NCBI GenBank assembly: GCA_965116195.1
Contig: OZ220491.1
Coordinates: 1,488,001 to 1,552,000 of the forward strand
DNA from: Aldehydirespirator sp965116195
Lineage (GTDB): Bacteria > Actinomycetota > Acidimicrobiia > Acidimicrobiales > Aldehydirespiratoraceae
Reading direction: 5' to 3'
DNA: 64,000 bases
Below the pieces are notes generated by a model. It did not search any database. It was not told the origin of the DNA and saw nothing but the letters and a program-made list of their open reading frames with translations. Below, in pieces: positions 1-9,031 of this stretch. Position 1 is the stretch's first letter, and every line of letters starts with the position of its first letter. The position numbers were made by a program, and so were the translations under genes.

Positions 1-937
1 CTCCGTTGGGTACTGGATCAAAAACTGTTTCGATCTTGTCGCCGCTGCTGAACGGGCCGTGGATGCCGTTCCACAGGGTTTCTGTGTGCGGGTCGTAACG
101 CACACGATGTCTGGGCATGCTCAAAAAGAAGCGACCTGCGGCAGGTTGAGACCCTTCAGGATAGTCTTTGACGTATACACATGGTGGTTCGATCACTATA
201 ACACCGGCCCATGTGCCTTCATCATGACTCATAATCATTGGATCCCATGAGAACAGTCCGAGTCCTGGCAATTCGGAGTTTCTAGGTATGTTGGTGTCAG
301 GTGTGTTTTCTGGTGTCATTGATGCGACATAGTGTGAGGTGTTTGCTGAGCATTCACCTCTGGGATCCCAAACCAGATCCGGGTTTCCCCATTCCTGGGT
401 GCCGTCGTCGTTGTTGATGTTCCATTCGCGTTGCCAGCCTTCACTGCCGGTGATGGTTACTCTGTCGCCGTTGTACATGGGACCGTTGCCGTTCACCCAC
501 AAAGCACCCGTATCAGGATCAAAACGCGTACGCGGTTCTGACAGGTGCAAAAGGCTACGCATTCGTGTGCCTTGAGGCATCATCGCCGCATCACCGTCAT
601 GCATCGCGTCGATATACACACAACGCACTTCCATCGCAAGCGTGCCTGACAGAGTAGTATCATGGAACCCGCCTTCCGGGTCCCATTCATACATCTCCAC
701 CAACTCCGACGGCATCTGCCTTTCCCGCAGCAAAGTAGTGGTCACAGGAACAACAGTAGTAGAAGTACCAACTATCGAGCTTCGCGGTACTGTTGATGCA
801 TCGGTTGACGAAAACGGCACGGTCGTTATTGGTGTTGTAGTATTAGACGAAGAACCAACCGTTCCCGAACAGCCAGCCACCACAAAACAAGCAACCAACA
901 CCATGCTCCAAGCCAACCACTTCCTAGCCGTTCTCAC
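1..937 (-). CDS. Secreted lipoprotein with two similar domains, 3' end beyond the window
   Basis: Reading starts at a GTG (935-937) preceded by AGGAGG at 944-949, and stays open to the left edge (about 312 codons). The N-terminus has basic residues, a hydrophobic stretch and the lipobox VAGC, so it should be a lipid-anchored exported protein. A Ser/Thr-rich linker follows. Two related segments are visible: one with RFDPDTGALW then GNGPMYNGDRV, the other with RYDPHTETLW then IHGPFSSGDKI, so an internal domain duplication is likely. I do not recognise the family. It lies downstream of, and in the same direction as, the split serine protease. Start and lipoprotein call are well supported; function is unknown. 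Confidence 0.75.
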   Translation of the reverse strand, partial: MRTARKWLAWSMVLVACFVVAGCSGTVGSSSNTTTPITTVPFSSTDASTVPRSSIVGTSTTVVPVTTTLLRERQMPSELVEMYEWDPEGGFHDTTLSGTLAMEVRCVYIDAMHDGDAAMMPQGTRMRSLLHLSEPRTRFDPDTGALWVNGNGPMYNGDRVTITGSEGWQREWNINNDDGTQEWGNPDLVWDPRGECSANTSHYVASMTPENTPDTNIPRNSELPGLGLFSWDPMIMSHDEGTWAGVIVIEPPCVYVKDYPEGSQPAAGRFFLSMPRHRVRYDPHTETLWNGIHGPFSSGDKIETVFDPVPNG

Positions 938-991
938 GGGTGTCCTCCTGGTTCTTCTGCCGTTATATGCTCAACCAACTGATGGTAGAAC

Positions 992-2473
992 TCAGTTTAT
1001 GACTTGAGAACTGCCGGTGAGAATCTGCACACGGAGAAAGCTCTCAACCTCACGAATTGCAGAGAATATAGCCTGAACATTCGTTGCTTTACAATTGTCT
1101 CCGCCTGTACTTGATTTGTGTATCCCGTATGCTACTGTGCCGCGGTACCAAGGTCCACCGCTATCACCATGACATCCCTTAAGTGATGCACCTCTGACTA
1201 GCACAAATTCTGGTCTACATTCCACCACAACGTTGCTGGATGACCAACATGCCCTACTATGTCTTGGTTGATGATTGATATCTCGGATACTACCGCAGGA
1301 AATGCCACTGCTTCTGCCGGTATGGCAAACGTAGTCGTTGATTGTTCGGTCGCGTGGTATCATTTGGCTGCGTGCAATGTCTGTTGTCACGTCGCACCAA
1401 GTGGTTGACTGACCAGCCAGGCACACGAAGTCGTCTCGTAAATTATGGGAAGAGCCGGTGGGTATACGATGAAATTGTGCGTCCGCTCTGTCGCTTGCCC
1501 AGCCGGTGACGAACGGAAGTGTTACGCCGTGCATCTGCATAGTTGCAGTCTCATCGGGACCGTCAACTCCGCAGTGGCCAGCTGTGATGATGCCATACGC
1601 ACCTCCGCCATTTTCACGGGCCGCGAAACCAGCCGTACAGTCGCCGATTGGCTGACCACCTCCGAAGGTAGCATCCGAGCCATAGTTTCGGCCGTCTTCT
1701 ATGACATAGTTGATGTCTATGGCTCCTTGTAGTAGTTTGGTGACTTCGCTTGCTTTGGTTTGGAACGCCTCATCAGTGACCGCTACCGGGCCGGTGTCAT
1801 CAAGACCTCCTGGTGCTTTGGCTGTGACGAGGCCGGGGTCTATGCCTATGCGGATGGCGTTGGCACTCATGTTGATACCGGTGTAGGTAACGATCTGCTC
1901 AACGTCAGCCAAGCCTTCAGAGCCGACATGACCGGTCGGGCCGATGTCATCAAACAACCCGTCCTGCGCTGCCAGCAACTCAGAGTAGCTGTGAACAGCA
2001 CCAAGACGGATCTCCACATCGCTGTGAGCGTCAGCAACACGGGCCGCTTCAACGCTGGGGGCTTCGTTGCCGGTGAGCCACACCCAACCCCCAAAAGTAC
2101 CGGTGTGCGCCACACCCCAGCCCGCAACACGGGCACCCTCGATGTCGCGAATTGAGGCCAGCACCTCCTAGATGGGCTGTATCCGGTCAAGACGGCGCTT
2201 GGCCTCTTCAAGGCTCACAGAGAACTCTGCGGCATAGGACCGAACCGACGCAGGTACCTGCTGTTGGGTTGTGTCTTGGGCTTTGACCGAGGTGACATCA
2301 GAGGTCACTGCGGTGGTTGCGACAAGCACAGCAGCCATAATCCACACCACAAACACAGCCACACCGACATGGCTGAGCTTCGCGGTGGATCGTTTACGCG
2401 AACTGCGCCGGAGTTGGCCACAACGCTTTGGTATCAGGCTGTGGCCGGTGGTGGATGAAGACTGGGTCGCCAT
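992..2473 (-). pseudogene. Secreted S1 serine protease (streptogrisin/alpha-lytic type) split by an in-frame TAG
   Basis: Two consecutive reading frames lie in the same phase, separated only by a TAG at 2168-2170. The upstream part (101 codons, ATG at 2471-2473 after AAGGGAG) has a basic N-terminus, a membrane/signal segment and the beginning of a prodomain ending in SLEEAKRRLDRI. The downstream part (from GTG 2164) continues the prodomain and then the trypsin-like catalytic domain: TAGHC (His197 counted from the GTG), Asp228 in DRADAQ, and GDSGGP (Ser335), with several Cys for disulfides. The triad is intact, so only the stop breaks it. Without the N-terminal part the catalytic half would have no export signal. 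It could be a recent nonsense mutation, a sequencing error, or a suppressed amber codon. Confidence 0.8.
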
Positions 2474-2588
2474 GATGTGCTCCCTTGCTCATGGGCATCA
2501 GACTTGCCGATGCCGACTTGGTGGGACACCCAGTACTTAGCATGTCAAAGTAAGAACTTCGTAAGAACCAACGAGTGAGGAGTTGAGG

Positions 2589-3392
2589 ATGGGCGTATCA
2601 GCATCTGACAGGGTTGTCGTGGTGACCGGCTCCGGCAAGGGGATCGGTCGTGCCATCGCCGAGCGGTTCGGGGCTGAAGGTTTCCAGGTGGCCGTCAACG
2701 ACATCAACGCTGATGCCGCAGCCGCAACGGCCGCAGCGATCGAACAGGCTGGCGGGTCAGCGCTTGTGACACCCGCCGATGTTTCCGACAGCACCCAGGT
2801 CAATGCCATGATCACAACTGTCACAGATGCCTGGAGTCGTGTTGATGTGGTTGTCAACAACGCCGGGATCGTCAGTCCCATGAAACACTTCTTCGAGGCC
2901 GACGAGGCATGGTGGCGTCGCATCATCGACGTGAACCTCACAGGCCACTTCCTGGTGTCACAACCCGCGGCGCGCATCATGGCCCGACAAGGCGCGGGCT
3001 GCATCATCAACATGAGTTCTGGTGGGGCAACCCGCGCCCACCGAGCCTTCACCGCCTACGACGCTTCCAAAGGCGGCATCGAGGCGTTGACACGGGCAAT
3101 GGCACTTGACCTCGGCCCCTACAACATCCGGGTGAACGCGCTGGCCCCCGGAGCCATCGACACAAGCGGCATGACACGCCAACAGCGGACACTACGAGGT
3201 GACAATGTTCCTCTGACCCGCATCGGCGAACCGTGGGACCTGACCGGTGCCGCATTGTTCCTGGCCTCAGACGACGCCGCCTACATAACCGGTGTCGTGT
3301 TGAGCGTGGATGGCGGCATGCTCTCCCAGCAACGCTCAGCCACCGTGGACATCATGTCACCGGGTGGTTTCCCACCCGTCGAGACTCTCTGA
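2589..3392 (+). CDS. SDR-family NAD(P)-dependent oxidoreductase
   Basis: A 267-residue classical short-chain dehydrogenase. The cofactor motif TGSGKGIG is near residues 13-20, NNAG near 87, and a catalytic Ser with YDASK near 155. The C-terminus has the usual SVDGG. The length fits the 250-270 residue classical group; the likely role is oxidation or reduction of a hydroxyl/keto group, substrate unknown. An ATG at 2589 directly follows GAGGAGTTGAGG, so I prefer it to the TTG six bases upstream. The FAD oxidoreductase follows after 16 bases in the same direction, suggesting one transcription unit for a small catabolic step. Confidence 0.88.
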   Translation: MGVSASDRVVVVTGSGKGIGRAIAERFGAEGFQVAVNDINADAAAATAAAIEQAGGSALVTPADVSDSTQVNAMITTVTDAWSRVDVVVNNAGIVSPMKHFFEADEAWWRRIIDVNLTGHFLVSQPAARIMARQGAGCIINMSSGGATRAHRAFTAYDASKGGIEALTRAMALDLGPYNIRVNALAPGAIDTSGMTRQQRTLRGDNVPLTRIGEPWDLTGAALFLASDDAAYITGVVLSVDGGMLSQQRSATVDIMSPGGFPPVETL

Positions 3393-3408
3393 ACGAACAA
3401 CCACAGAC

Positions 3409-4593
3409 ATGAAATCGTCATATGACGTGGTGATCATCGGCGGAGCGGTGATGGGCTCGTCGGTGGCATGGTTCTTGTGCGAAAGTTCCGGCTTTGACGG
3501 CACAGTTCTGGTAACAGAACGCGACCCGTCCTATGTCTACACCTCAACCGCGCGCACCAACAGTTGCATGCGCCAACAGTTCGCCAACGAGTTGAACATC
3601 CGGATCTCGCAGTTCGCTGCTGAGTATGTGCGGAACTTTCGCCACAATCTGGGCGGCGATCCCGATATTCCCGACATTGACGTTCATCACTTCGGCTACA
3701 TGTACCTCGCCGACGATGAACGATTCGCCGAAGTGCTCCGCACCAACCAGAAACTGCAGGCCACTCTGGGTGCTGGCACACGGATAATGTCACCCGAGCA
3801 GATCGGTGCCGAGTATCCGTTCTACAACCTTGATGGCATAGTGTGCGGCAGCCACAACCCCACAGATGAGGGTTATTTCGACTCCGGCACGATGTGTGAA
3901 TGGTGGCGTCGCACGGCCCGCCGCAGTGGTGTCAAATACGTGACAGCAGAAGCGGTCTCCATCAGACGCTCCGGCAACACGGTGACGGGAGTCACGCTTG
4001 CCGACGGGTCAACCGTTGCCTGCGGAACGGTCGTAAATGCTTCAGGGCCCCGGGCCGCTGCCACAGCCCGGATGGCCGGACTGGAGCTACCGGTGGAACC
4101 CCGCAAGCGCTACACGTTCATATTCGATGCGGCCGAACCGCTGGAAGGTGACCTGCCGCTGACCATTGACCCGACCGGCGTGCATGTCCGAAGTGACGGC
4201 AGCTCGTATCTGGCCGGTTGCGGCCCCGACATTGACCCGGCAGTTGCCTTTGACGACTTCGCCATGGACCCCGACATCTTCGAGGCAAAAGTGTGGCCTG
4301 CACTGGCCCATCGCATCCCCGCCTTTGAGCGGATCAAGGTGACACGCCACTGGGCAGGCCACTACGCCTACAACCTCCTCGACCACAACGCGGTTGTCGG
4401 CCCCCACCATGAGGTCGGCAACTTCATGTTCATCAACGGCTTCTCCGGTCACGGCATGCAGCAGTCACCAGCAATGGGACGAGGTGTTGCAGAACTGATC
4501 GCCTACGGCCGATACCGCACCATTGACCTGGAACCTCTCGGCTACGAACGGATCGCCCTGAAAAAGCCGTTCGTCGAGACCGCCATTATCTGA
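3409..4593 (+). CDS. FAD-dependent oxidoreductase, DadA/sarcosine-oxidase-like
   Basis: 394 residues. The N-terminal VVIIGGAVMGSSVAW is the dinucleotide-binding fold of the DAO family, and the C-terminal NGFSGHGMQQSPAMGRGVAE is the family's second FAD contact. Members oxidise secondary or primary amines (sarcosine, dimethylglycine, D-amino acids) using FAD; the substrate here is not deducible. The start at 3409 puts the FAD motif about ten residues from the N-terminus; a longer frame overlapping the SDR gene exists but adds no domain. It is probably co-transcribed with the SDR upstream. Confidence 0.85.
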   Translation: MKSSYDVVIIGGAVMGSSVAWFLCESSGFDGTVLVTERDPSYVYTSTARTNSCMRQQFANELNIRISQFAAEYVRNFRHNLGGDPDIPDIDVHHFGYMYLADDERFAEVLRTNQKLQATLGAGTRIMSPEQIGAEYPFYNLDGIVCGSHNPTDEGYFDSGTMCEWWRRTARRSGVKYVTAEAVSIRRSGNTVTGVTLADGSTVACGTVVNASGPRAAATARMAGLELPVEPRKRYTFIFDAAEPLEGDLPLTIDPTGVHVRSDGSSYLAGCGPDIDPAVAFDDFAMDPDIFEAKVWPALAHRIPAFERIKVTRHWAGHYAYNLLDHNAVVGPHHEVGNFMFINGFSGHGMQQSPAMGRGVAELIAYGRYRTIDLEPLGYERIALKKPFVETAII

Positions 4594-4615
4594 TGTCGCC
4601 CGGACCTTCAACTAC

Positions 4616-4803
4616 GCCAAGACACTCAGAGACACACCAAGGACAATCGCTGGACGTTCAGCAGTCAAACATGGTGAGTGCCACCCCGGAGGTAAGCCAA
4701 AGACACTCAGAGACACCAAGGACAAGTACCCGAACTCCGTCTCGCTGTTTGGGTCGCGCTGCTCCAAACCGATGCCAAAGACACTCAGAGACACCAAGTA
4801 CAA
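4616..4803. repeat. Three ~30-bp direct repeats with ~49-bp unique spacers
   Basis: A 30-bp element with core GACACTCAGAGAC occurs at 4616-4647, 4696-4725 and 4774-4803, all in the same orientation. The first copy has small differences. The intervening 48-49 bp do not resemble each other. It fills the 260-bp gap between the FAD oxidoreductase and clpP, in which no gene is seen. No cas genes are nearby. Confidence 0.75.
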
Positions 4804-4853
4804 GCGCCTGAACCGCTTGGTGTCCTCCGACAGTACTCAGCTTTCCCGGCAGG

Positions 4854-5498
4854 TCACAACATCTCACCGCGTTTGACGATCACATGATCAATGATGCCGT
4901 AGTCCTTGGCTTCAGAGGGTGTGAACCAGCGGTCCCGATCCGAGTCGGCCTCAACCTGCTCAACCGACTGACCGGTGTGATGGGCGATGCGCTCCTGGAG
5001 CATCCGCTTGGTGTGGGCCATCTGCTCTGCCTGGATGGCGATGTCGGTGGCCTGGCCACGAATCCCGCCCAGAGGTTGGTGCATCATGATGCGGGCATGT
5101 GGCAGGGCGTAGCGCTTGCCGGGAGCACCCGCGCACAACAGGAACTGACCCATCGAGGCCCCCAGCCCGATGCAGATGGTACCGACCTCCGGTTGCACGA
5201 ACTGCATGGTGTCATAGATGGCCATACCGGAGGTGACCGAGCCACCCGGACTGTTGATGTACAACCAGATCGGCTTCTGAGCATCCTGGCCCTCCAGATA
5301 CAGCAGTTGAGCCATGATGAAGTTGGCGATCTCGTCATCCACATCTGAGCCAAGCACAACGATGCGGTCCCGCAGGAGTCGATTGAACACTTCGCTCTGG
5401 CGGTTGGACACTTCGTCAGATGACTGCAGGCCGACCGCCGGGTGGTCTGTTCGACCGGCAAATGTCGTTCGACCGGCAGATGTGTCGTGGAGGGGCAT
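4854..5498 (-). CDS. clpP: ATP-dependent Clp protease proteolytic subunit
   Basis: 214 residues of a standard ClpP. The triad is Ser115 (GASMGQ), His140 (MMHQP) and Asp189 (DRDRWF). It forms the tetradecameric chamber that degrades proteins delivered by ClpX/ClpC, including tmRNA-tagged chains. The N-terminal ~25 residues are variable and contain a short direct repeat (two GRTT/GRTD segments), so the start (ATG 5496-5498) is less certain than the rest. No clpX is adjacent; tRNA-Leu lies upstream on the same strand. Confidence 0.93.
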   Translation of the reverse strand: MPLHDTSAGRTTFAGRTDHPAVGLQSSDEVSNRQSEVFNRLLRDRIVVLGSDVDDEIANFIMAQLLYLEGQDAQKPIWLYINSPGGSVTSGMAIYDTMQFVQPEVGTICIGLGASMGQFLLCAGAPGKRYALPHARIMMHQPLGGIRGQATDIAIQAEQMAHTKRMLQERIAHHTGQSVEQVEADSDRDRWFTPSEAKDYGIIDHVIVKRGEML

Positions 5499-5634
5499 GA
5501 CACAGAAGGTTATCGCCGCCCCACGACCTCTCCGCCGCCTGCCCACGCCGGTGCCGATACCCGATCCTCGTGACGCTGCTTCTGGCGCGAGGTGTCGCTG
5601 GGGGCGAGGTGGTTGAAGTCCGTCCGACGACCTG

Positions 5635-5723
5635 TGGTGCGGACGGGGGGACTTGAACCCCCACACCTTTGTCCGGTACTGGGACCTAAACCCAGCGCGT
5701 CTGCCAAATTCCGCCACGTCCGC
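5635..5723 (-). tRNA. tRNA-Leu (anticodon UAG)
   Basis: The minus strand folds as a type II tRNA with a long variable arm. Acceptor GCGGACG (5717-5723) pairs with CGTCCGC (5639-5645), followed by discriminator A and an encoded CCA (5635-5637). The anticodon stem CTGGG/CCCAG encloses loop TTTAGGT, giving anticodon TAG. The T arm has GGGGG-TTCAAGT-CCCCC. Confidence 0.95.
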
Positions 5724-5780
5724 GAGAATGACAGAGGCTAGCCCGCGGGCAACGAATACGGGAACCTCAGGCTTGACCGC

Positions 5781-6118
5781 GGTGCCCAACGTCTTCGTGG
5801 TGCGTGTCAGTGAGCAACGTGAGCAGCGACCTCAAGCCCGGCCGCCGGTGACCAACGACGTCACGGGTACTTGTCAGTGAGCAACGAGAGCAGCGACCTC
5901 AGGCCCGACCCGCCGGTGACCAACGAGGTTATGGGTACTTGTCGCCAAGCAACGAGAGCAGCGACCTCAGGCCCGACCCGCCGGTGACCAACGAGGTTAT
6001 GGGTACTTGTCGCCAAGCAACGAGAGCAGCGACCTCAGGCCCGACCCGCCGGTGACCTACGAGGTTATGGGTACTTGTCGCCAAGCAACGAGAGCAATGA
6101 CCTGAGGGCTCGGCCGCG
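5781..6118. repeat. 68-bp tandem array carrying copies of the rdgB stop-codon region
   Basis: Units begin at 5781 (degenerate), 5847, 5915, 5983 and 6051, with a period of 68 bp (66 for the oldest). Each unit contains a version of GGTTATGGGTACTTGTC, which in the last unit is the end of rdgB. On the minus strand each unit therefore repeats the last ~15 codons and, in the newer units, the TAA of rdgB. The array fills the gap between tRNA-Leu and rdgB; no other gene is seen there. Confidence 0.9.
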
Positions 6119-6655
6119 GTGGCTGACAGCGTTCTTGGTGGTGGAACTCAACTCTGCGAAGGTGCTGCCACCGCACTCGACAGGAGCGAACACCGCGTCG
6201 TAGCCGAAACCGCCCGTACCGCGGGGTGCCTCGGTGACAACACCCTCCACGACCCCTTCCGATGTCAGCGCCGTGCCGTCCACAAAGCGCACCACGGCCA
6301 CCGTCCGGAAGCGGGCGGTGCGCTGCGATGTCGGCACATGGCGAAGCTCATCAAGCAGTCGCGCCACGTTGTCCTGGTAGCTGGCACCGGGGCCTGCGTA
6401 ACGAGCCGACCATACACCGGGGGCACCGCCCAGAGCGTCCACCTCCAGACCGGTGTCGTCGGCGAGCGCCGCAGCGTTGGCGAACTCACACACTGCCACC
6501 GCTTTGAGGAAGGCGTTGCCCAGCAAGTCATCGGCGTCCTCGACCACCTCACCCATAGCAACGGGTCGCGGCAACAAGATGGCCGCCCCAGCCAGCACTT
6601 CGGCCATCTCGGCCACCTTGTCCGGATTTGCGCTGGCACAGACCAGTTCCATCAT
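6065..6655 (-). CDS. rdgB: XTP/dITP pyrophosphatase (RdgB/HAM1 family)
   Basis: 196 residues, the normal family length. It starts with the CASANPDKV nucleotide-binding loop and has the ADDTGLEVDAL segment and GFGYDAVF motif of HAM1 proteins. It hydrolyses non-canonical purine nucleoside triphosphates (XTP, ITP, dITP) to monophosphates and so cleans the nucleotide pool. The rph-rdgB pairing is the order found in Mycobacterium. The start is one of two consecutive ATGs. Its 3' end has been copied into the neighbouring 68-bp array and its 5' end into the upstream spacer. Confidence 0.92.
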   Translation of the reverse strand: MMELVCASANPDKVAEMAEVLAGAAILLPRPVAMGEVVEDADDLLGNAFLKAVAVCEFANAAALADDTGLEVDALGGAPGVWSARYAGPGASYQDNVARLLDELRHVPTSQRTARFRTVAVVRFVDGTALTSEGVVEGVVTEAPRGTGGFGYDAVFAPVECGGSTFAELSSTTKNAVSHRGRALRSLLSLLGDKYP

Positions 6656-6827
6656 CGTAGGAATTGACGTGGAATTTGCGCTGGCACAGGCAAGCTCAAA
6701 TCATCGGGTCGTGGGCGGGGTCAAACGTTACCCAGCGACCCACATTGAACACTCCAACTCCAATCACCGGGGCGCAACGGGAGGGTCAGACCTGAGTTTT
6801 CAGTACACGGTGTGGTGCAACGCTCAA
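6656..6827. repeat. Spacer made of partial copies of the rdgB start and the rph stop regions
   Basis: Two duplications meet here. TTTGCGCTGGCACAG occurs at the rdgB 5' end (about 6627) and again near 6675, copying its first codons. TCACCGGGGCGCA, which spans the rph stop codon (6828), also occurs near 6765. Both copies are imperfect. No separate gene is visible. Confidence 0.7.
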
Positions 6828-7589
6828 TCACCGGGGCGCAGGGGGGTCGGACAGGACAGCCCGCTGAGCCGCAACGATCTCAGAGATCCCCTGCGCTGCC
6901 AGTGCCAGCAGTTCCTGCAGTTGGCCATGCGCAAAGGGCTTGCCCTCAGCCGTCCCCTGCACCTCCACGAAATCGCCCGCACCGGTCATCACCACGTTGA
7001 AATCAACATCAGCCCGGGAGTCCTCGGCATATGGCAGGTCAAGCAGTGCCACGCCCTCAACCAAGCCGACACTCACCGCTGCGCATTCGTGACGGATCGG
7101 CGACGCTGACAGCTTGTCCTGCTGCATCAGCCTGGTCACCGCATCGTGCATTGCCATGAAGCCGCCACAGATCGAAGCGGTGCGCGTGCCGCCATCGGCC
7201 TGAAGCACGTCACAGTCAACTGTCACCTGCCGCTTTCCCAGCGCTTCCAGATCAACGGCGGTGCGCAGCGAGCGCCCGATCAGGCGTTGGATCTCCTTGA
7301 TCCGGCCGCCGATGCGGCGCTGCACCCGTTCCGGTGACGAGCCCGGCAGCATGGAGTACTCGGCGGTGACCCACCCGGTGCCACGTTTGCGCAGCCAGCG
7401 AGGCACCTCTTCATCCACTGAAGCCGTGCAAAGCACCTTCGTGTTGCCGAACTCCACGAGAGCCGAGCCAGTGGCCATATGAGTAAAGTCACGCTGGAAA
7501 CGCAGCGACCGCAACTCATCCGGACGACGACCGTCAAGGCGGCGTCCGTTGGCATCCAACAATTTCGTGTGCCCGTCGCTGTCCGTCAT
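6828..7589 (-). CDS. rph: Ribonuclease PH
   Basis: 253 residues. RNase PH trims the 3' end of tRNA precursors using phosphate as attacking group. Visible landmarks: RRPDELRSL, the RGTGWVTAEYSMLPG core, RRIGGRIKEIQRLIGRSLR, and the C-terminal MTGAGDFVEVQGTAEG. This is complete and matches actinobacterial RNase PH in length. It sits between the MBL hydrolase and rdgB on the same strand, a conserved actinobacterial order. Confidence 0.94.
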   Translation of the reverse strand: MTDSDGHTKLLDANGRRLDGRRPDELRSLRFQRDFTHMATGSALVEFGNTKVLCTASVDEEVPRWLRKRGTGWVTAEYSMLPGSSPERVQRRIGGRIKEIQRLIGRSLRTAVDLEALGKRQVTVDCDVLQADGGTRTASICGGFMAMHDAVTRLMQQDKLSASPIRHECAAVSVGLVEGVALLDLPYAEDSRADVDFNVVMTGAGDFVEVQGTAEGKPFAHGQLQELLALAAQGISEIVAAQRAVLSDPPAPR

Positions 7590-7734
7590 GCTTCCATGCT
7601 CAACAAGTTCATCATGCTTCCACGCTCATCAGGTTCGTCATTCTTCCACGCTTTATCAAAGTTCATCATTCTTCCATGCTCATCAGGTCCGTCATTCTTC
7701 CACGCTTATCAAGTTGATCATCGTCCCACGCCTG
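7577..7734. repeat. Degenerate ~30-38-bp repeats upstream of rph
   Basis: The spacer between the MBL hydrolase and rph consists of five or so units with the shared core TTCCACGCT-CATCA-GTTCGTCAT (with variants), running into the rph start codon region. The unit resembles the first bases of rph plus its leader. No gene is visible in it. Confidence 0.75.
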
Positions 7735-8487
7735 TCACACGGTGAAGACAAGGCCCGGGCGCGCCGCGTCCACCTCGCCGTCGAACTCGGCACGAGCTTC
7801 GGCCAGCCGAGCCTCCGGATCCGAACCGGGTGACATGTGCGTCAGCACCAGACGTTCAACACCCGCCACCGATGCTGCCCGTGCTGCCTCACGAGCGCTG
7901 ATATGCGGACTGCTCTGCCTTTCCCGGTCCTTGCCGTAGCTGGCTTCACACATGGCCAGGTGGATGCCCTGGCCGAGGGAGCGAAAATCCCAATCCGGCC
8001 CGGTGTCAGCGCTGAACGCAAACGAGCGGCTCTGACAGTCCACCCGCACGGCCAGGGTCTCCACCGGATGATTGGTCTGCGCAAAACGCCAGTGCTGATC
8101 GCCGATGCGAAAATCTGACGAGGCATCAATCACGCTCCAGGCCATCGGATCATCCCGACCGGAACGCTTCACTGACTGGGCACCCAGGGCTGCGTCCATG
8201 GTCCGCGTTTCGAGGGTTCCATATACCGGAACGGCGTGGCGCGGGTGGAACCAGGTGAACACGTTTCTGATCACGGGAAGTTCAAGCCAGTGGTCAGGGT
8301 GGCAGTGCGTGATAACGACAGCGGTTATCTCATTGAGATCCGCGGCTGTCTGAAGAGGGCCGAGCGTGCCGGGGCCGCAGTCAAGAAGCACGACCGCTTC
8401 CTCACTGCGCAGCAGATACCCGGTGCAGGGGTTGTCAGGTGCCGCATAAGAGCCACTACATCCCAGAACTGTCACTGTCAGAGCCAT
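7735..8487 (-). CDS. MBL-fold metallo-hydrolase (Rv1339/AtsA-like)
   Basis: 250 residues. The metallo-beta-lactamase metal site THCHPDH lies near residues 59-65, with further ligands in SADTGPD and THMSPG. By fold it resembles RNase Z, cyclic-phosphodiesterase and arylsulfatase-like members; the mycobacterial gene in the same position (Rv1339, next to rphA) belongs to this family. The exact substrate cannot be read from sequence. Its first codons (MALTVT) have been copied to the far end of the upstream 72-bp array. Confidence 0.87.
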   Translation of the reverse strand: MALTVTVLGCSGSYAAPDNPCTGYLLRSEEAVVLLDCGPGTLGPLQTAADLNEITAVVITHCHPDHWLELPVIRNVFTWFHPRHAVPVYGTLETRTMDAALGAQSVKRSGRDDPMAWSVIDASSDFRIGDQHWRFAQTNHPVETLAVRVDCQSRSFAFSADTGPDWDFRSLGQGIHLAMCEASYGKDRERQSSPHISAREAARAASVAGVERLVLTHMSPGSDPEARLAEARAEFDGEVDAARPGLVFTV

Positions 8488-8518
8488 CGCAAAAGTCTGG
8501 TGCCGATCCGATCAGCGG

Positions 8519-8776
8519 TTGAAGTGCGGACTCTGGGTCGAGGCCACTGTCAGTTGCCACTTGGCCAACGGTTCCGCTACAGCGCCCAAGTTGAAGTGCG
8601 GACTCTGGGTCGAGGCCACTGTCAGTTGCCACTTGGCCAACGGTTCCGCTACAGCGCCCAAGTTGAAGTGCGGACTCTGGGTCGAGGTCACTGTCAGTTG
8701 CCACTTGGCCAACGGTTCCGCTACAGCGCCCAGGTTGAAGTGCGGACTCTGGGTTGAGGTCACTGTCAGAGCCATC
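8519..8776. repeat. 72-bp tandem array (3.6 units) upstream of the MBL hydrolase
   Basis: Units start at 8519, 8591, 8663 and 8735 with only a few substitutions between them. The right end repeats GTCACTGTCAGAGCCATCG, which is also the start-codon region of the MBL gene at about 8470-8488. On the minus strand the array is one open 87-codon frame beginning MALTVT and in phase with the MBL gene but ended by a TGA at 8512. I regard it as a repeat by-product, not a gene. Confidence 0.9.
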
Positions 8777-8836
8777 GTGAAACCCTGCGTGCGAACGCCC
8801 GGCGTTGCCGTCTGAGCACCCTCGTTGCCCAGCTAC

Positions 8837-8998
8837 CTAGCGCTCTTCCTTAAATATCACGTGTTTGCGTATTACCGGATCGTACTTCTTGAGTTCGATA
8901 CGGTGTCTGGTGTTGGCCTTGTTCTTGGTGGTCACATAGGTGTAACCGGTTCCGGCGGTGGACCGGAGTTTGATGATGGGACGCTTGTCACTGGCCAT
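8837..8998 (-). CDS. rpmG: 50S ribosomal protein L33
   Basis: 53 residues from ATG 8998 to TAG 8837. The sequence MASDKRPIIKLRSTAGTGY, then TTKNKANT and ELKKYDPV, is typical bL33. It lacks the zinc-binding CxxC pairs, so it is the C-minus (zinc-free) form. It lies 33 bases downstream of rpmB on the same strand, the usual L28-L33 pairing. Confidence 0.93.
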   Translation of the reverse strand: MASDKRPIIKLRSTAGTGYTYVTTKNKANTRHRIELKKYDPVIRKHVIFKEER

Positions 8999-9031
8999 CG
9001 TTTCGTGTCTCCTTGCTCTTGCTTTTGCTTT

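Noticed and set aside
4616..4803. CRISPR array
   Set aside because: Only three imperfect repeats, spacers longer than usual, no cas genes, and the window is full of unrelated tandem repeats.
8512..8775. Separate 87-residue gene upstream of the MBL hydrolase
   Set aside because: It is wholly the 72-bp array, starting with a copy of the MBL start codons; no ribosome site.
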